Source of the DNA: CAYPHY01 sp964410625
GTDB taxonomy: Bacteria > Chloroflexota > Anaerolineae > Promineifilales > Promineifilaceae
Direction of reading: 5' to 3'
Assembly: GCA_964410625.1 (NCBI GenBank)
Contig: CAYPHY010000007.1
Span: 118,547 to 182,546 of the forward strand
Length of the DNA: 64,000 bases
The translations under genes and the position numbers were made by a program. The notes beneath the pieces are model-generated. The model saw only the letters and a list, made by a program, of their open reading frames with translations, ran no database searches and was not told the origin of the DNA. Positions 31,429-38,910 of the stretch are shown piece after piece. How positions within the stretch are numbered: position 1 is the first letter of the stretch; each line of letters opens with the position of its first letter.

Positions 31429-34242
31429 ATGACCTTCTGGCAAGAATTTCATGGCGTTAATGCCGGTTATATCGTTGAATTGTATGAACGTTATCGGCGC
31501 GATCCTGCTTCGGTTGATGAGGCGACGCGCTCCTATTTTGAACATTGGCAACCCCCCGTGGATGGTCAAGGCCCATCTACCAATGGCGCAATAAGCACGG
31601 CCGCCCCAACCACAACTATCCAACAACCTGCCGTTGGCAAAATTATGGGTGTGGTCAACCTTGCCAACGCCATCCGCGAATACGGCCACCTGGCGGCTAA
31701 AATCGATCCCTTGGGCCTCTCGAACCCACCGGGCGATCCCGCGCTGGAGCTGGAAGCCTATAATCTGACCGAGGAAGATTTGCGCGATCTTCCCGCCTCG
31801 CTGATTGGCGGCCCGGCGGCCGAAGGCAAGGCCAATGCTTACGAAGCCATCGCTGAGCTGCGCTCCATCTACTGTACGACCACCGGTTATGACTATGAAC
31901 ACATCCGCATACCGGAGGAGCGAGAGTGGTTGCGCCACGCGGCCGAAAGCCGCCGCTTCCGCCCCCCAAAACTACCTGTGGATGATCTGGCCTTGTTAGA
32001 GCGGCTTAACCGGGTTGAAGCCTTTGAACTGTTCCTCCATCGAGTCTTCCCCGGCAAGACACGCTTCTCCATTGAAGGGCTGGACATGATGGTTCCAATG
32101 CTGGATGTTATGGTCGGGGGCGCGGCCGTCAACGATATCTTTACCATCTTGCTCGGTATGGCACATCGCGGCCGTCTAAACGTCCTCGCCCATGTCCTCC
32201 ACAAGCCCTATGAGCAAATCCTGGCGGAGTTTCGCGATAGCCCCGGCAGTGGCGCGGTTGTGCGCGAATACCTGGGCTGGACGGGTGACGTAAAATACCA
32301 TGCGGGCGCCGAGTACGTCCTTGATGGTGACGACGAAGAGACGCGCGATCCGGTGGTTTCAATGGCCCCCAACCCCAGCCACCTGGAACATGTCAATCCT
32401 GTTGTGGCTGGAATGGCGCGCGCGGCCGGGACGGACACCAGCCAACCGGGACGGCCGCAATTCGACCATCAAGTTGTGCTTCCCGTCCTTATCCATGGCG
32501 ACGCCTCCTTTCCCGCGCAAGGCATTGTGGCCGAAACGCTCAATCTACAGCGTTTGCGCGGCTATCGCATTGGCGGGACGATCCACATTATCGCCAACAA
32601 CCAGATCGGTTTCACCACTTCACAGTGGGAAGGACGTAGCACCCTCTATGCCAGCGATCTGGCGAAGGGGTTCAAGAACCCGGTTATCCACGTGAATGCC
32701 GACGATCCATTGGCCTGTCTGGAAGCCGCCCACGTGGCGCTTGCTTATCGGCAAACCTTCCAGAGCGACTTTGTGATCGATCTGGTCGGCTACCGGCGCT
32801 ACGGCCATAACGAAGGGGACGAACCCCGTTTCACCCAGCCGGGTATGTACCGCGTGATTGATGAGCATCCTACGGTGCGCCGCCTGTGGGCCAATAGGCT
32901 CGTTGACCAGGGGAAAATCAGCAAGGAAGAGGCGGAGGACCGCCTACAAAGCCACTTTGACCACCTAAACGAGGTTTACCAATCGCTTCCCCCCGGCTTG
33001 CCGCCTACCTTGGAGCCACAATTAGAGCCGCCGCCCGCTGGCGCAGCCCGCAGTGTGCAAACGGCCGTTCCCGCCGAGCAACTGATCGCGCTCAACGACG
33101 CCCTGTTGGCCTTACCCGACGGCTTCGATCCCGGCAGTAAAATGCGTCGGGCGATGAAACGGCGAGAAGGGATTTTTGAAGATCCACAGGCGGCCACAGT
33201 GGATTGGGCGACGGCCGAAAGCCTGGCCCTCGGTTCCATTCTCGCCGATGGTGTGCCTATCCGCTTAACGGGCGAGGATGTCGAGCGCGGCACATTCAGC
33301 CACCGCCATGCTGTCCTGCGCGACGAAGAAACGGACGCGGTGTACATCCCCTTGCAAAGCATCCCCCAGGCAAAAGTGGCCTTTGAGGTACGCAACAGCC
33401 CGCTGTCGGAAAACGCGGCCGTCGGCTTTGAGTATGGCTACAACATCCAGGCTCCCAATCGCCTCGTTATTTGGGAGGCGCAATACGGCGACTTCATCAA
33501 CGGCGCACAGCCGATCATTGATGAGTTCCTGGTCTCTGGCCGCGCCAAGTGGGAGCAAACGCCATCGCTGGTGCTACTGTTGCCGCACGGCTATGAAGGG
33601 CAGGGGCCGGACCACTCCACCGGTCGTCTGGAGCGCTTTTTGCAACTGGCGGCCGAAACCAATATCCGCGTTGCCAACCCGACAACGGCCGCGCAATACT
33701 TCCACCTCTTGCGTCGCCAGGCCGCGCTGCTGGAAACAGACCCATTGCCGTTAATTGTGATGACACCTAAAAGCCTGCTACGCAATCCCCGCGTCTATTC
33801 GTCGCTGCACGATCTGGCTGAGGGCCAATGGCAGCCGGTTATTGATGATCCTGTGGCGGGAGCAAATCCCGATGCGGTAGAGCGACTGATCTTATGCAGT
33901 GGCAAAGTCTATGTGGACCTGATCAGCGATAAGCGACGGGAAGGGAATGAACGGCTGGCCATCGTGCGGGTGGAGCAGCTTTACCGGCTGCCTATTGTCG
34001 AATTAGATGAAATAATCGGCCGCTACGCCAACATCCGCGAAGTCGTCTGGCTTCAAGAAGAGCCGGAAAATGCCGGGGCGTGGGAGTTTGTGCAACCGCG
34101 GCTGCGGAAGTTGATTGACGGCCGTTATCCCTTGCGGCTGATCGGCCGCCCACGCCGCGCCAGTCCGGCCGAAGGCTCCAGCGCCGTCCACGCTCGCAAC
34201 CAGGCGCGGCTAATCGAGCGAGCCTACGAATTTGACGAATAA
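31429..34242 (+). CDS. sucA: 2-oxoglutarate dehydrogenase E1 component
   Basis: This is a 937-residue thiamine-diphosphate enzyme that decarboxylates 2-oxoglutarate and passes succinyl to the E2 lipoyl arm. The N-terminal segment FWQEFHGVNAGYIVELYERYRRDPASVDEATRSYFEHW is the E1o E2-binding helix. MAHRGRLNVLAHVLHKP, the ThDP/Mg motif HGDASFPAQGIVAETLNL with downstream GGTIHIIANNQIGFTT, and the C-terminal transketolase-like pyrimidine domain (GEDVERGTFSHRHAVLRDE; LLLPHGYEGQGPDHSTGRLERFLQL) are all typical. sucB follows after 74 bp. Confidence 0.96.
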   Translation: MTFWQEFHGVNAGYIVELYERYRRDPASVDEATRSYFEHWQPPVDGQGPSTNGAISTAAPTTTIQQPAVGKIMGVVNLANAIREYGHLAAKIDPLGLSNPPGDPALELEAYNLTEEDLRDLPASLIGGPAAEGKANAYEAIAELRSIYCTTTGYDYEHIRIPEEREWLRHAAESRRFRPPKLPVDDLALLERLNRVEAFELFLHRVFPGKTRFSIEGLDMMVPMLDVMVGGAAVNDIFTILLGMAHRGRLNVLAHVLHKPYEQILAEFRDSPGSGAVVREYLGWTGDVKYHAGAEYVLDGDDEETRDPVVSMAPNPSHLEHVNPVVAGMARAAGTDTSQPGRPQFDHQVVLPVLIHGDASFPAQGIVAETLNLQRLRGYRIGGTIHIIANNQIGFTTSQWEGRSTLYASDLAKGFKNPVIHVNADDPLACLEAAHVALAYRQTFQSDFVIDLVGYRRYGHNEGDEPRFTQPGMYRVIDEHPTVRRLWANRLVDQGKISKEEAEDRLQSHFDHLNEVYQSLPPGLPPTLEPQLEPPPAGAARSVQTAVPAEQLIALNDALLALPDGFDPGSKMRRAMKRREGIFEDPQAATVDWATAESLALGSILADGVPIRLTGEDVERGTFSHRHAVLRDEETDAVYIPLQSIPQAKVAFEVRNSPLSENAAVGFEYGYNIQAPNRLVIWEAQYGDFINGAQPIIDEFLVSGRAKWEQTPSLVLLLPHGYEGQGPDHSTGRLERFLQLAAETNIRVANPTTAAQYFHLLRRQAALLETDPLPLIVMTPKSLLRNPRVYSSLHDLAEGQWQPVIDDPVAGANPDAVERLILCSGKVYVDLISDKRREGNERLAIVRVEQLYRLPIVELDEIIGRYANIREVVWLQEEPENAGAWEFVQPRLRKLIDGRYPLRLIGRPRRASPAEGSSAVHARNQARLIERAYEFDE

Positions 34243-34245
34243 ATA

Positions 34246-34300
34246 TATGTGGCGCGGGTTGCTAACCCGCAGCCTGGTTTGGCAAACCAGGCTATAGCAA
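34246..34300 (+). repeat. Two small hairpins (CGGGTT..AACCCG and CCTGGTTT..AAACCAGG) between sucA and sucB
   Basis: GCGGGTTGCTAACCCGC and GCCTGGTTTGGCAAACCAGGC are adjacent perfect palindromes with 3-base loops. Similar palindromes lie at 41,645, inside a gene at 46,861 and before serS at 60,541. Confidence 0.75.
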
Positions 34301-34316
34301 AAGGTATTATGGCTAT

Positions 34317-35660
34317 ATGGCTAAAGAAATTCTTGTCCCACAACTTGGTGAATCCGTCATCGAAGCCACCGTTGGTGAATGGCTGAAGCAAGAAGGCGAC
34401 CCCGTCCAGGTTGGCGATGTGGTCGTCGAATTGGAAACCGACAAGGTGGATGTGGAGGTCGGCGCAACGGCCGCTGGCGTCCTCCGCTCGATCACCCAAC
34501 AGACTGGCGCGGATGTCAAGGTGGGTGATGTGTTGGGGTTGATTGATGAGCAGGGAGGGAATGGAGCAGGGGCGCAGAGGGGCGGAGGAGCAGAGGAGCA
34601 GGGGAGAGAAGAACCGGCTAAGAGAGATGCGGCCGAGCCGGAAGCGAAAGCGGAAGGGGCTGAGGAGAGCCAACCAGAGGCGGCTGCTCCAACGGCCACT
34701 GAAGCGGCCGATTCCCGCACCGTTACCCCTGTCGCCCGTCGTCTTGCCGAAGCGGAAGGGATAGACCTTGCCCAAGTTTCTGGTTCTGGGCCCGGCGGCC
34801 GTGTCACCAAGCAGGATGTTGCCAGCCATGTTGAAGGACGCAGGGGAGCGGAGGAGCAGAGGGGCAGTGGAGCAAGTGGCAAGGAGCAGGTGGCAAGTAG
34901 CCAATCTCCCACTCTACAAGTCTCTCAGTTTCCAATCTCCGATCTCCAATCTCCTTCCGGTAGGCCGGAAGAGCGCATCCGCATGTCACGGCGGCGGCGG
35001 ACGATTGCCCAACGACTGGTAGAGGCGCAACAGACGGCCGCTATGCTCACCACCTTCAACGAGATTGACATGAGCGCGGTGATGGACATCCGCAAGCGTC
35101 GTCAGGAAGCGTTTGTCGCCCGGCATGGGGTCAAGCTGGGCTTTAGCTCCTTTTTCATCAAGGCGTCAATCGGTGCGCTGAAAGCTTTTCCACGCCTCAA
35201 TGCCGAGATTGAGGGGGATGAAATGCTTCTCAAGCAGTACTACGACATCGGCATGGCTGTTGGCGCGGAAGAGGGGCTGGTTGTGCCGGTCATTCGCGAC
35301 GCGGACAAGAAATCATTCGCCCAAATCGAGCAAGAGGTGAAAACACTGGCAACAAAAGCCACCGAAGGCACGCTCTCCCTCGAGGATCTGCGTGGCGGCA
35401 CATTTACGATCACCAACGGCGGCGTCTTTGGCTCGATGCTCAGCACGCCGATTTTGAATCCCCCCCAGGTCGGCATTCTTGGCCTACACAACATCGTCGA
35501 ACGGCCGATTGCCCGCAATGGTGAAGTGGTCATTCGGCCGATCATGTACGTTGCGCTGACCTATGACCATCGGATTGTGGACGGCCGTGAGGCAGTGCAA
35601 TTTCTCGTGCGTGTGAAAGAACTAATTGAAGACCCCGAGAGTTTGCTACTAGAAGGATAA
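34317..35660 (+). CDS. sucB: Dihydrolipoamide succinyltransferase (E2), with repeat-derived linkers
   Basis: At 447 residues: lipoyl domain (1-77) with lipoylated Lys43 in ELETDKVDVEV; linker; peripheral-subunit-binding domain (TPVARRLAEAEGIDLAQVSGSGPGGRVTKQDV); second linker; catalytic acyltransferase core with RMSRRRRTIAQRLVEAQQTAAMLTTFNEIDM and active-site His in YDHRIVDGREAV. Both linkers are odd. DNA 34,544-34,613 and 34,838-34,965 consists of the same GCAGAGGGGC and CAATCTCC heptamer units found between genes, read here in frame as Gly/Glu/Gln/Ser-rich flexible linker. The protein should still work since linkers tolerate such change. It ends the sucAB operon. Confidence 0.95.
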   Translation: MAKEILVPQLGESVIEATVGEWLKQEGDPVQVGDVVVELETDKVDVEVGATAAGVLRSITQQTGADVKVGDVLGLIDEQGGNGAGAQRGGGAEEQGREEPAKRDAAEPEAKAEGAEESQPEAAAPTATEAADSRTVTPVARRLAEAEGIDLAQVSGSGPGGRVTKQDVASHVEGRRGAEEQRGSGASGKEQVASSQSPTLQVSQFPISDLQSPSGRPEERIRMSRRRRTIAQRLVEAQQTAAMLTTFNEIDMSAVMDIRKRRQEAFVARHGVKLGFSSFFIKASIGALKAFPRLNAEIEGDEMLLKQYYDIGMAVGAEEGLVVPVIRDADKKSFAQIEQEVKTLATKATEGTLSLEDLRGGTFTITNGGVFGSMLSTPILNPPQVGILGLHNIVERPIARNGEVVIRPIMYVALTYDHRIVDGREAVQFLVRVKELIEDPESLLLEG

Positions 35661-35696
35661 CTTTTAGAACCAGATTTCTGGCTCAAATTTGGCCCT

Positions 35697-35723
35697 GAAG
35701 GGGTTCACAAAACGAACCCCTTC
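35697..35723 (+). terminator. Terminator hairpin after sucAB
   Basis: GAAGGGGTTC (35697-35706), loop ACAAAAC, GAACCCCTTC (35714-35723): a perfect 10-bp stem followed by TAAAA. Confidence 0.7.
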
Positions 35724-35751
35724 TAAAACCACCCCATCCCATACGGCCCAA

Positions 35752-36018
35752 TCACTCCTCATATAGATCCGCACGGATCCAATCACGTGACTGATTCTCC
35801 ATCGGGCCTTGAGCGTGCAATTTTAGCATCAATTGATGCGCTCTTTTCCAGGCCATGTGATCAGGCAAAAATTGTGACGGCAGTGTACTTGCCGCTTCGC
35901 GCTCAATGGCCTGGCGCACTACTTCCGCTTCGCTTACTTGTCGCAGCTTTGCCAGCCGTTCAAGCATCGCCTGATGACGCCTATGAATATACACTTGCTT
36001 TCTGATCATCTCGCTCAT
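35752..36018 (-). CDS. Ribbon-helix-helix antitoxin-like protein without a visible toxin
   Basis: This is an 88-residue protein. Residues 1-45 (MIRKQVYIHRRHQAMLERLAKLRQVSEAEVVRQAIEREA) form an RHH/CopG-like DNA-binding unit: a beta strand, then two helices. The C-terminal tail ends SRDWIRADLYEE, typical of antitoxins that precede a PIN-domain toxin. No toxin frame follows: only 90 bp separate its stop from the sucB stop on the other strand. It is either an orphan antitoxin or a stand-alone regulator. ATG 36009 is an alternative start. Confidence 0.75.
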   Translation of the reverse strand: MSEMIRKQVYIHRRHQAMLERLAKLRQVSEAEVVRQAIEREAASTLPSQFLPDHMAWKRAHQLMLKLHAQGPMENQSRDWIRADLYEE

Positions 36019-36144
36019 GGTATCTTTACAGCAAGGAATTATACATCATATTACATACACTCACTTTTGATCGAACTTTTCACGTTCAATTTGCGTTTAG
36101 CGGACAAAAGTCAGGTATAGTGTAATGTGGAGTAAGAAGTACAT

Positions 36145-37362
36145 ATGTCTCTTATCAAGACGCGCAATGCGCTATTTGGCCTGTGCGGGGTGATGGTCAG
36201 CGTGCTGCTCTTAGGTTTGGGTAGCCAGGCAACGGCCGCCACCACCACACAACAAACTAATCAAACGGCTACTACCCTAATCACCCCAACCCCTAGCTCC
36301 ACCCCACCTTCTACCTCCCAGGCCACCATCTACCTGCCCTTTCTGCAAAATCCGCCCCTACCCATTCCCCCACCCCTGCCGCCACCCGTCGCCTTTAACG
36401 ATGATTCGCCCATTAACTTTGCCGATGTGGAAATCTCCTTGCAGGCACAGGGGCTGGAACTGGCCTATAACAAAATCGGTTTCCACGCCGGGGATCGCGG
36501 CCGTTGGCATGGTCTGGTAGATATGATGACTGCGCTCGATGCGGCCGGTATCCCCTTTTACCTGAAAAGCACCGACAACGCCGAGCCACTGTACATTGCC
36601 CAAGAGCTGATGCGCCAAAGCGGTGTGCCCCATACGCTCGTCTATCGCCGTGTTTCTGGTGTAGACAATGTGCCAAACTACAACGTCGCCCCGGCCGATG
36701 CCGCCCGCTACCATTGGGAACAACACAAGGCGATCTTCCCGCCGGAGCTTGACCCACAATACATTTGGGTGGAAACGATCAACGAAGTGGACAAGAACCG
36801 CCACGAATGGTTGGCCGACTTTGCCTATGAAACAGCACAGCTAACCCTGAGGGATGGTTTTCGGTGGGCGGCTTTTGGCTGGTCGTCGGGCGAGCCGGAA
36901 CCAGAGCATTGGGAAACGACCGCCATGCTGCGCTTCCTACGCCTGGCGGCGCAACACCCCGACCGGCTGGCGATTGCCTTGCACGAGTATAGCTATCAGG
37001 TTGAGGACATCGGCAATATCTATCCTTATCTAGTCGGCCGCTTCCAATTCCTCTTCGACGTTTGCGACCGGCACAGTATCCCTCGGCCGACGGTGCTGAT
37101 CACCGAGTGGGGCTGGACTTATGACAGCGTGCCAGAACCGGAACAGGCATTGCGAGATATTGCCTGGGCTTCCTGGCTCTATGCCGCCTATCCACAGGTG
37201 AAGGGGGCGGCGATCTGGTACTTAGGCGATACACCGGGGACGATTGAGGATAAAACGGCCGAACTCATCCAACCCCTGACCGACTATAGCCAACGCAACT
37301 ACTTCGCCATTGACCCCGGCTTCGGAGGCATTGACATGTCACTCTTCCAGCCGGAACGGTAA
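36145..37362 (+). CDS. Secreted glycoside-hydrolase-like (clan A TIM barrel) protein, copy 1
   Basis: At 405 residues, a signal peptide (to about residue 31) is followed by a Thr/Pro-rich stretch and a PPLPPP linker, then a barrel domain. NKIGFHAGDRGRWHGLVDMM starts the barrel. Glu214 in WVETINEVDK (an NE pair, general acid position) and Glu321 in VLITEWGW (nucleophile position) fit clan GH-A. Trp-rich strands WAAFGWSSG and GAAIWYLGD complete it. The family is not one I can name; the substrate is unknown. The next gene is a full-length paralogue. Confidence 0.75.
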   Translation: MSLIKTRNALFGLCGVMVSVLLLGLGSQATAATTTQQTNQTATTLITPTPSSTPPSTSQATIYLPFLQNPPLPIPPPLPPPVAFNDDSPINFADVEISLQAQGLELAYNKIGFHAGDRGRWHGLVDMMTALDAAGIPFYLKSTDNAEPLYIAQELMRQSGVPHTLVYRRVSGVDNVPNYNVAPADAARYHWEQHKAIFPPELDPQYIWVETINEVDKNRHEWLADFAYETAQLTLRDGFRWAAFGWSSGEPEPEHWETTAMLRFLRLAAQHPDRLAIALHEYSYQVEDIGNIYPYLVGRFQFLFDVCDRHSIPRPTVLITEWGWTYDSVPEPEQALRDIAWASWLYAAYPQVKGAAIWYLGDTPGTIEDKTAELIQPLTDYSQRNYFAIDPGFGGIDMSLFQPER

Positions 37363-37396
37363 ACCGAGAGCAAGTTTTCGTGGTTTCTCTCTTAGA

Positions 37397-37490
37397 AACC
37401 ACGGATTATTACGGATGGAACGGATCAACACGGATTATTAGAGGAAAAATCCGTGTCAATCTGTCCGATCCGTTTCCATCCGTGGTTAAT
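37397..37490. repeat. Long dyad between the two glycosidase-like genes
   Basis: ACCACGGATTATTACGGATGG and CCATCCGTGGTT, with inner GGAACGGATC/GATCCGTTTCC and CACGGATT/AATCCGTG, can form a long imperfect hairpin of about 90 bases. Related CGGATGACGC units occur at 42,527-42,569 and 48,877-48,930. Confidence 0.75.
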
Positions 37491-37501
37491 ATAGGTGTAG
37501 T

Positions 37502-38743
37502 TTGAGACGAATTAGAATACAATGGGCGCTGTTAGGCCTTATCGCCCTCATCGTTGTCCTGAGCCGGGCAACCGCCTTTACCGCTTCAGAAGTAGCGAAC
37601 GAAGTAGGTATTACAATGTCCAACTACACCATCCATTTGCCAATTGTCACTGGCGCACCTGCACCGGTCACGCTGCCACCCCCTTTGCCGCCACCCGTCC
37701 GCGTCTCTGGCGCGCCGCCGGTTGATTTCAGCGCGGCGGCAGCAACGGCCGCCGCGCAAGGCAAAGCCCTGGCCTTTAACAAGATCGGCTTCCACGTCAG
37801 CGTCGGCGGTAATGCTAATGGATTGGGAGATTGGATGCGGGCGTTGAACAATGCCGGCGTGCCGTTCTTCCTCAAAAGCACTGATGCCGCCGGGCCGATC
37901 TACGAAGCGCAGCAGTTGATGAAAGCCAATGAGGCCGCCGGTCGAAACATCCCGCACACGCTCGTTTTTCGCCGCACAGACCCATTTTATGAAACGCCCA
38001 ACTTTGAGTTGGCACCGGAAGAAGCGGCCGTTATTAGCTGGCAGCGCAACCGCGACGGGCTGCCCCCCGAACTAGACCCCGACTATGTCTGGATCGAGAC
38101 GATCAACGAGCCGGGGCGTATCTGGTCGGAGTGGCTGGCGAAGTTCTCGCTGAAAACCGCCCAACTGGCACTGGAGGATGGCTATCGCTACGCAGCCCTC
38201 AGTTGGTCAACGGGCGTGCCGGAGCGCCACGATTGGGAATCTCCGGCGATGCTCGAGTTTCTGCGCCTCGCTGGGCAACATCCCGACCAGATCGCCATCT
38301 CCATCCATGAATATAGCCTGGTCAATGAATCCATCGGCCGCCAATACCCCTATCTCGTCGGCCGTTTCCAGGACCTGTTCGATGTCTGTGACCGGCACGG
38401 CATTCCGCGGCCGACGATCTTGATCACCGAGTGGGGTTGGGAATACAACAGCGTCCCCGACGTGGCGACGGCGATGGAGCATATCGAATGGGCTTCCTGG
38501 CTCTATGCCGCCTATCCTGAAGTCAAAGGGGCGGCGATCTGGTATCTGGGTAGTGGCTTTGGTGGCATTGCCAACCAAGCCCAACGCCTGATCGCTCCCG
38601 TCACTGAATACAGCCTCGGCAACTACTTTTTCATCACCCCCGGCTTCGGCGCCATTGACGCCGAGCTATTCCGCCCCGACAATCCCACTCATCTCAATCA
38701 GCCGCCATTCCCACCCTACCCCCGGCCGCGCCACCTACCCTAA
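37502..38743 (+). CDS. Secreted glycoside-hydrolase-like (clan A TIM barrel) protein, copy 2
   Basis: At 413 residues, the paralogue of the preceding gene has the same plan: signal/anchor helix (residues 8-24), PPPLPPPV linker, barrel beginning AFNKIGFHVSVGGNANGLGDW. The catalytic pair is Glu203 in WIETINEPGR and Glu310 in ILITEWGW. The start appears to be TTG 37502 with AGGTG upstream; no ATG would give the signal helix. The tail is Pro-rich (QPPFPPYPRPRHLP). Local identity to copy 1 is high around the catalytic strands and low in the N-terminus, so the duplication is not recent. Confidence 0.74.
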   Translation: MRRIRIQWALLGLIALIVVLSRATAFTASEVANEVGITMSNYTIHLPIVTGAPAPVTLPPPLPPPVRVSGAPPVDFSAAAATAAAQGKALAFNKIGFHVSVGGNANGLGDWMRALNNAGVPFFLKSTDAAGPIYEAQQLMKANEAAGRNIPHTLVFRRTDPFYETPNFELAPEEAAVISWQRNRDGLPPELDPDYVWIETINEPGRIWSEWLAKFSLKTAQLALEDGYRYAALSWSTGVPERHDWESPAMLEFLRLAGQHPDQIAISIHEYSLVNESIGRQYPYLVGRFQDLFDVCDRHGIPRPTILITEWGWEYNSVPDVATAMEHIEWASWLYAAYPEVKGAAIWYLGSGFGGIANQAQRLIAPVTEYSLGNYFFITPGFGAIDAELFRPDNPTHLNQPPFPPYPRPRHLP

Positions 38744-38747
38744 ATGA

Positions 38748-38853
38748 TGACTTGCGCATTGACAACATTATTTCGACACGAATGACACGAATTTCACGAA
38801 AATAGAGGGCAAATTCTTGTTGTTCGTGCAATTCGTGTCAAAACGCGCAAGTC
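38748..38853. mobile_element. MITE-like element, copy 3
   Basis: The left end is ATGACTTGCGCA (degenerate), the right end CGCGCAAGTCCT. The interior TTTCGACACGAATGACACG pairs with CGTGCAATTCGTGTC. It is closely related to the copy at 41,241. Confidence 0.68.
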
Positions 38854-38910
38854 CTGAATAATTAACAATTCACCATTCACAATTAACCATTTTTCAGGTA
38901 CGCTCACGCT

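Noticed and set aside
35661..35751. Toxin gene partner for the RHH protein
   Set aside because: The gap is too short for a PIN or RelE toxin, and it holds a terminator hairpin.
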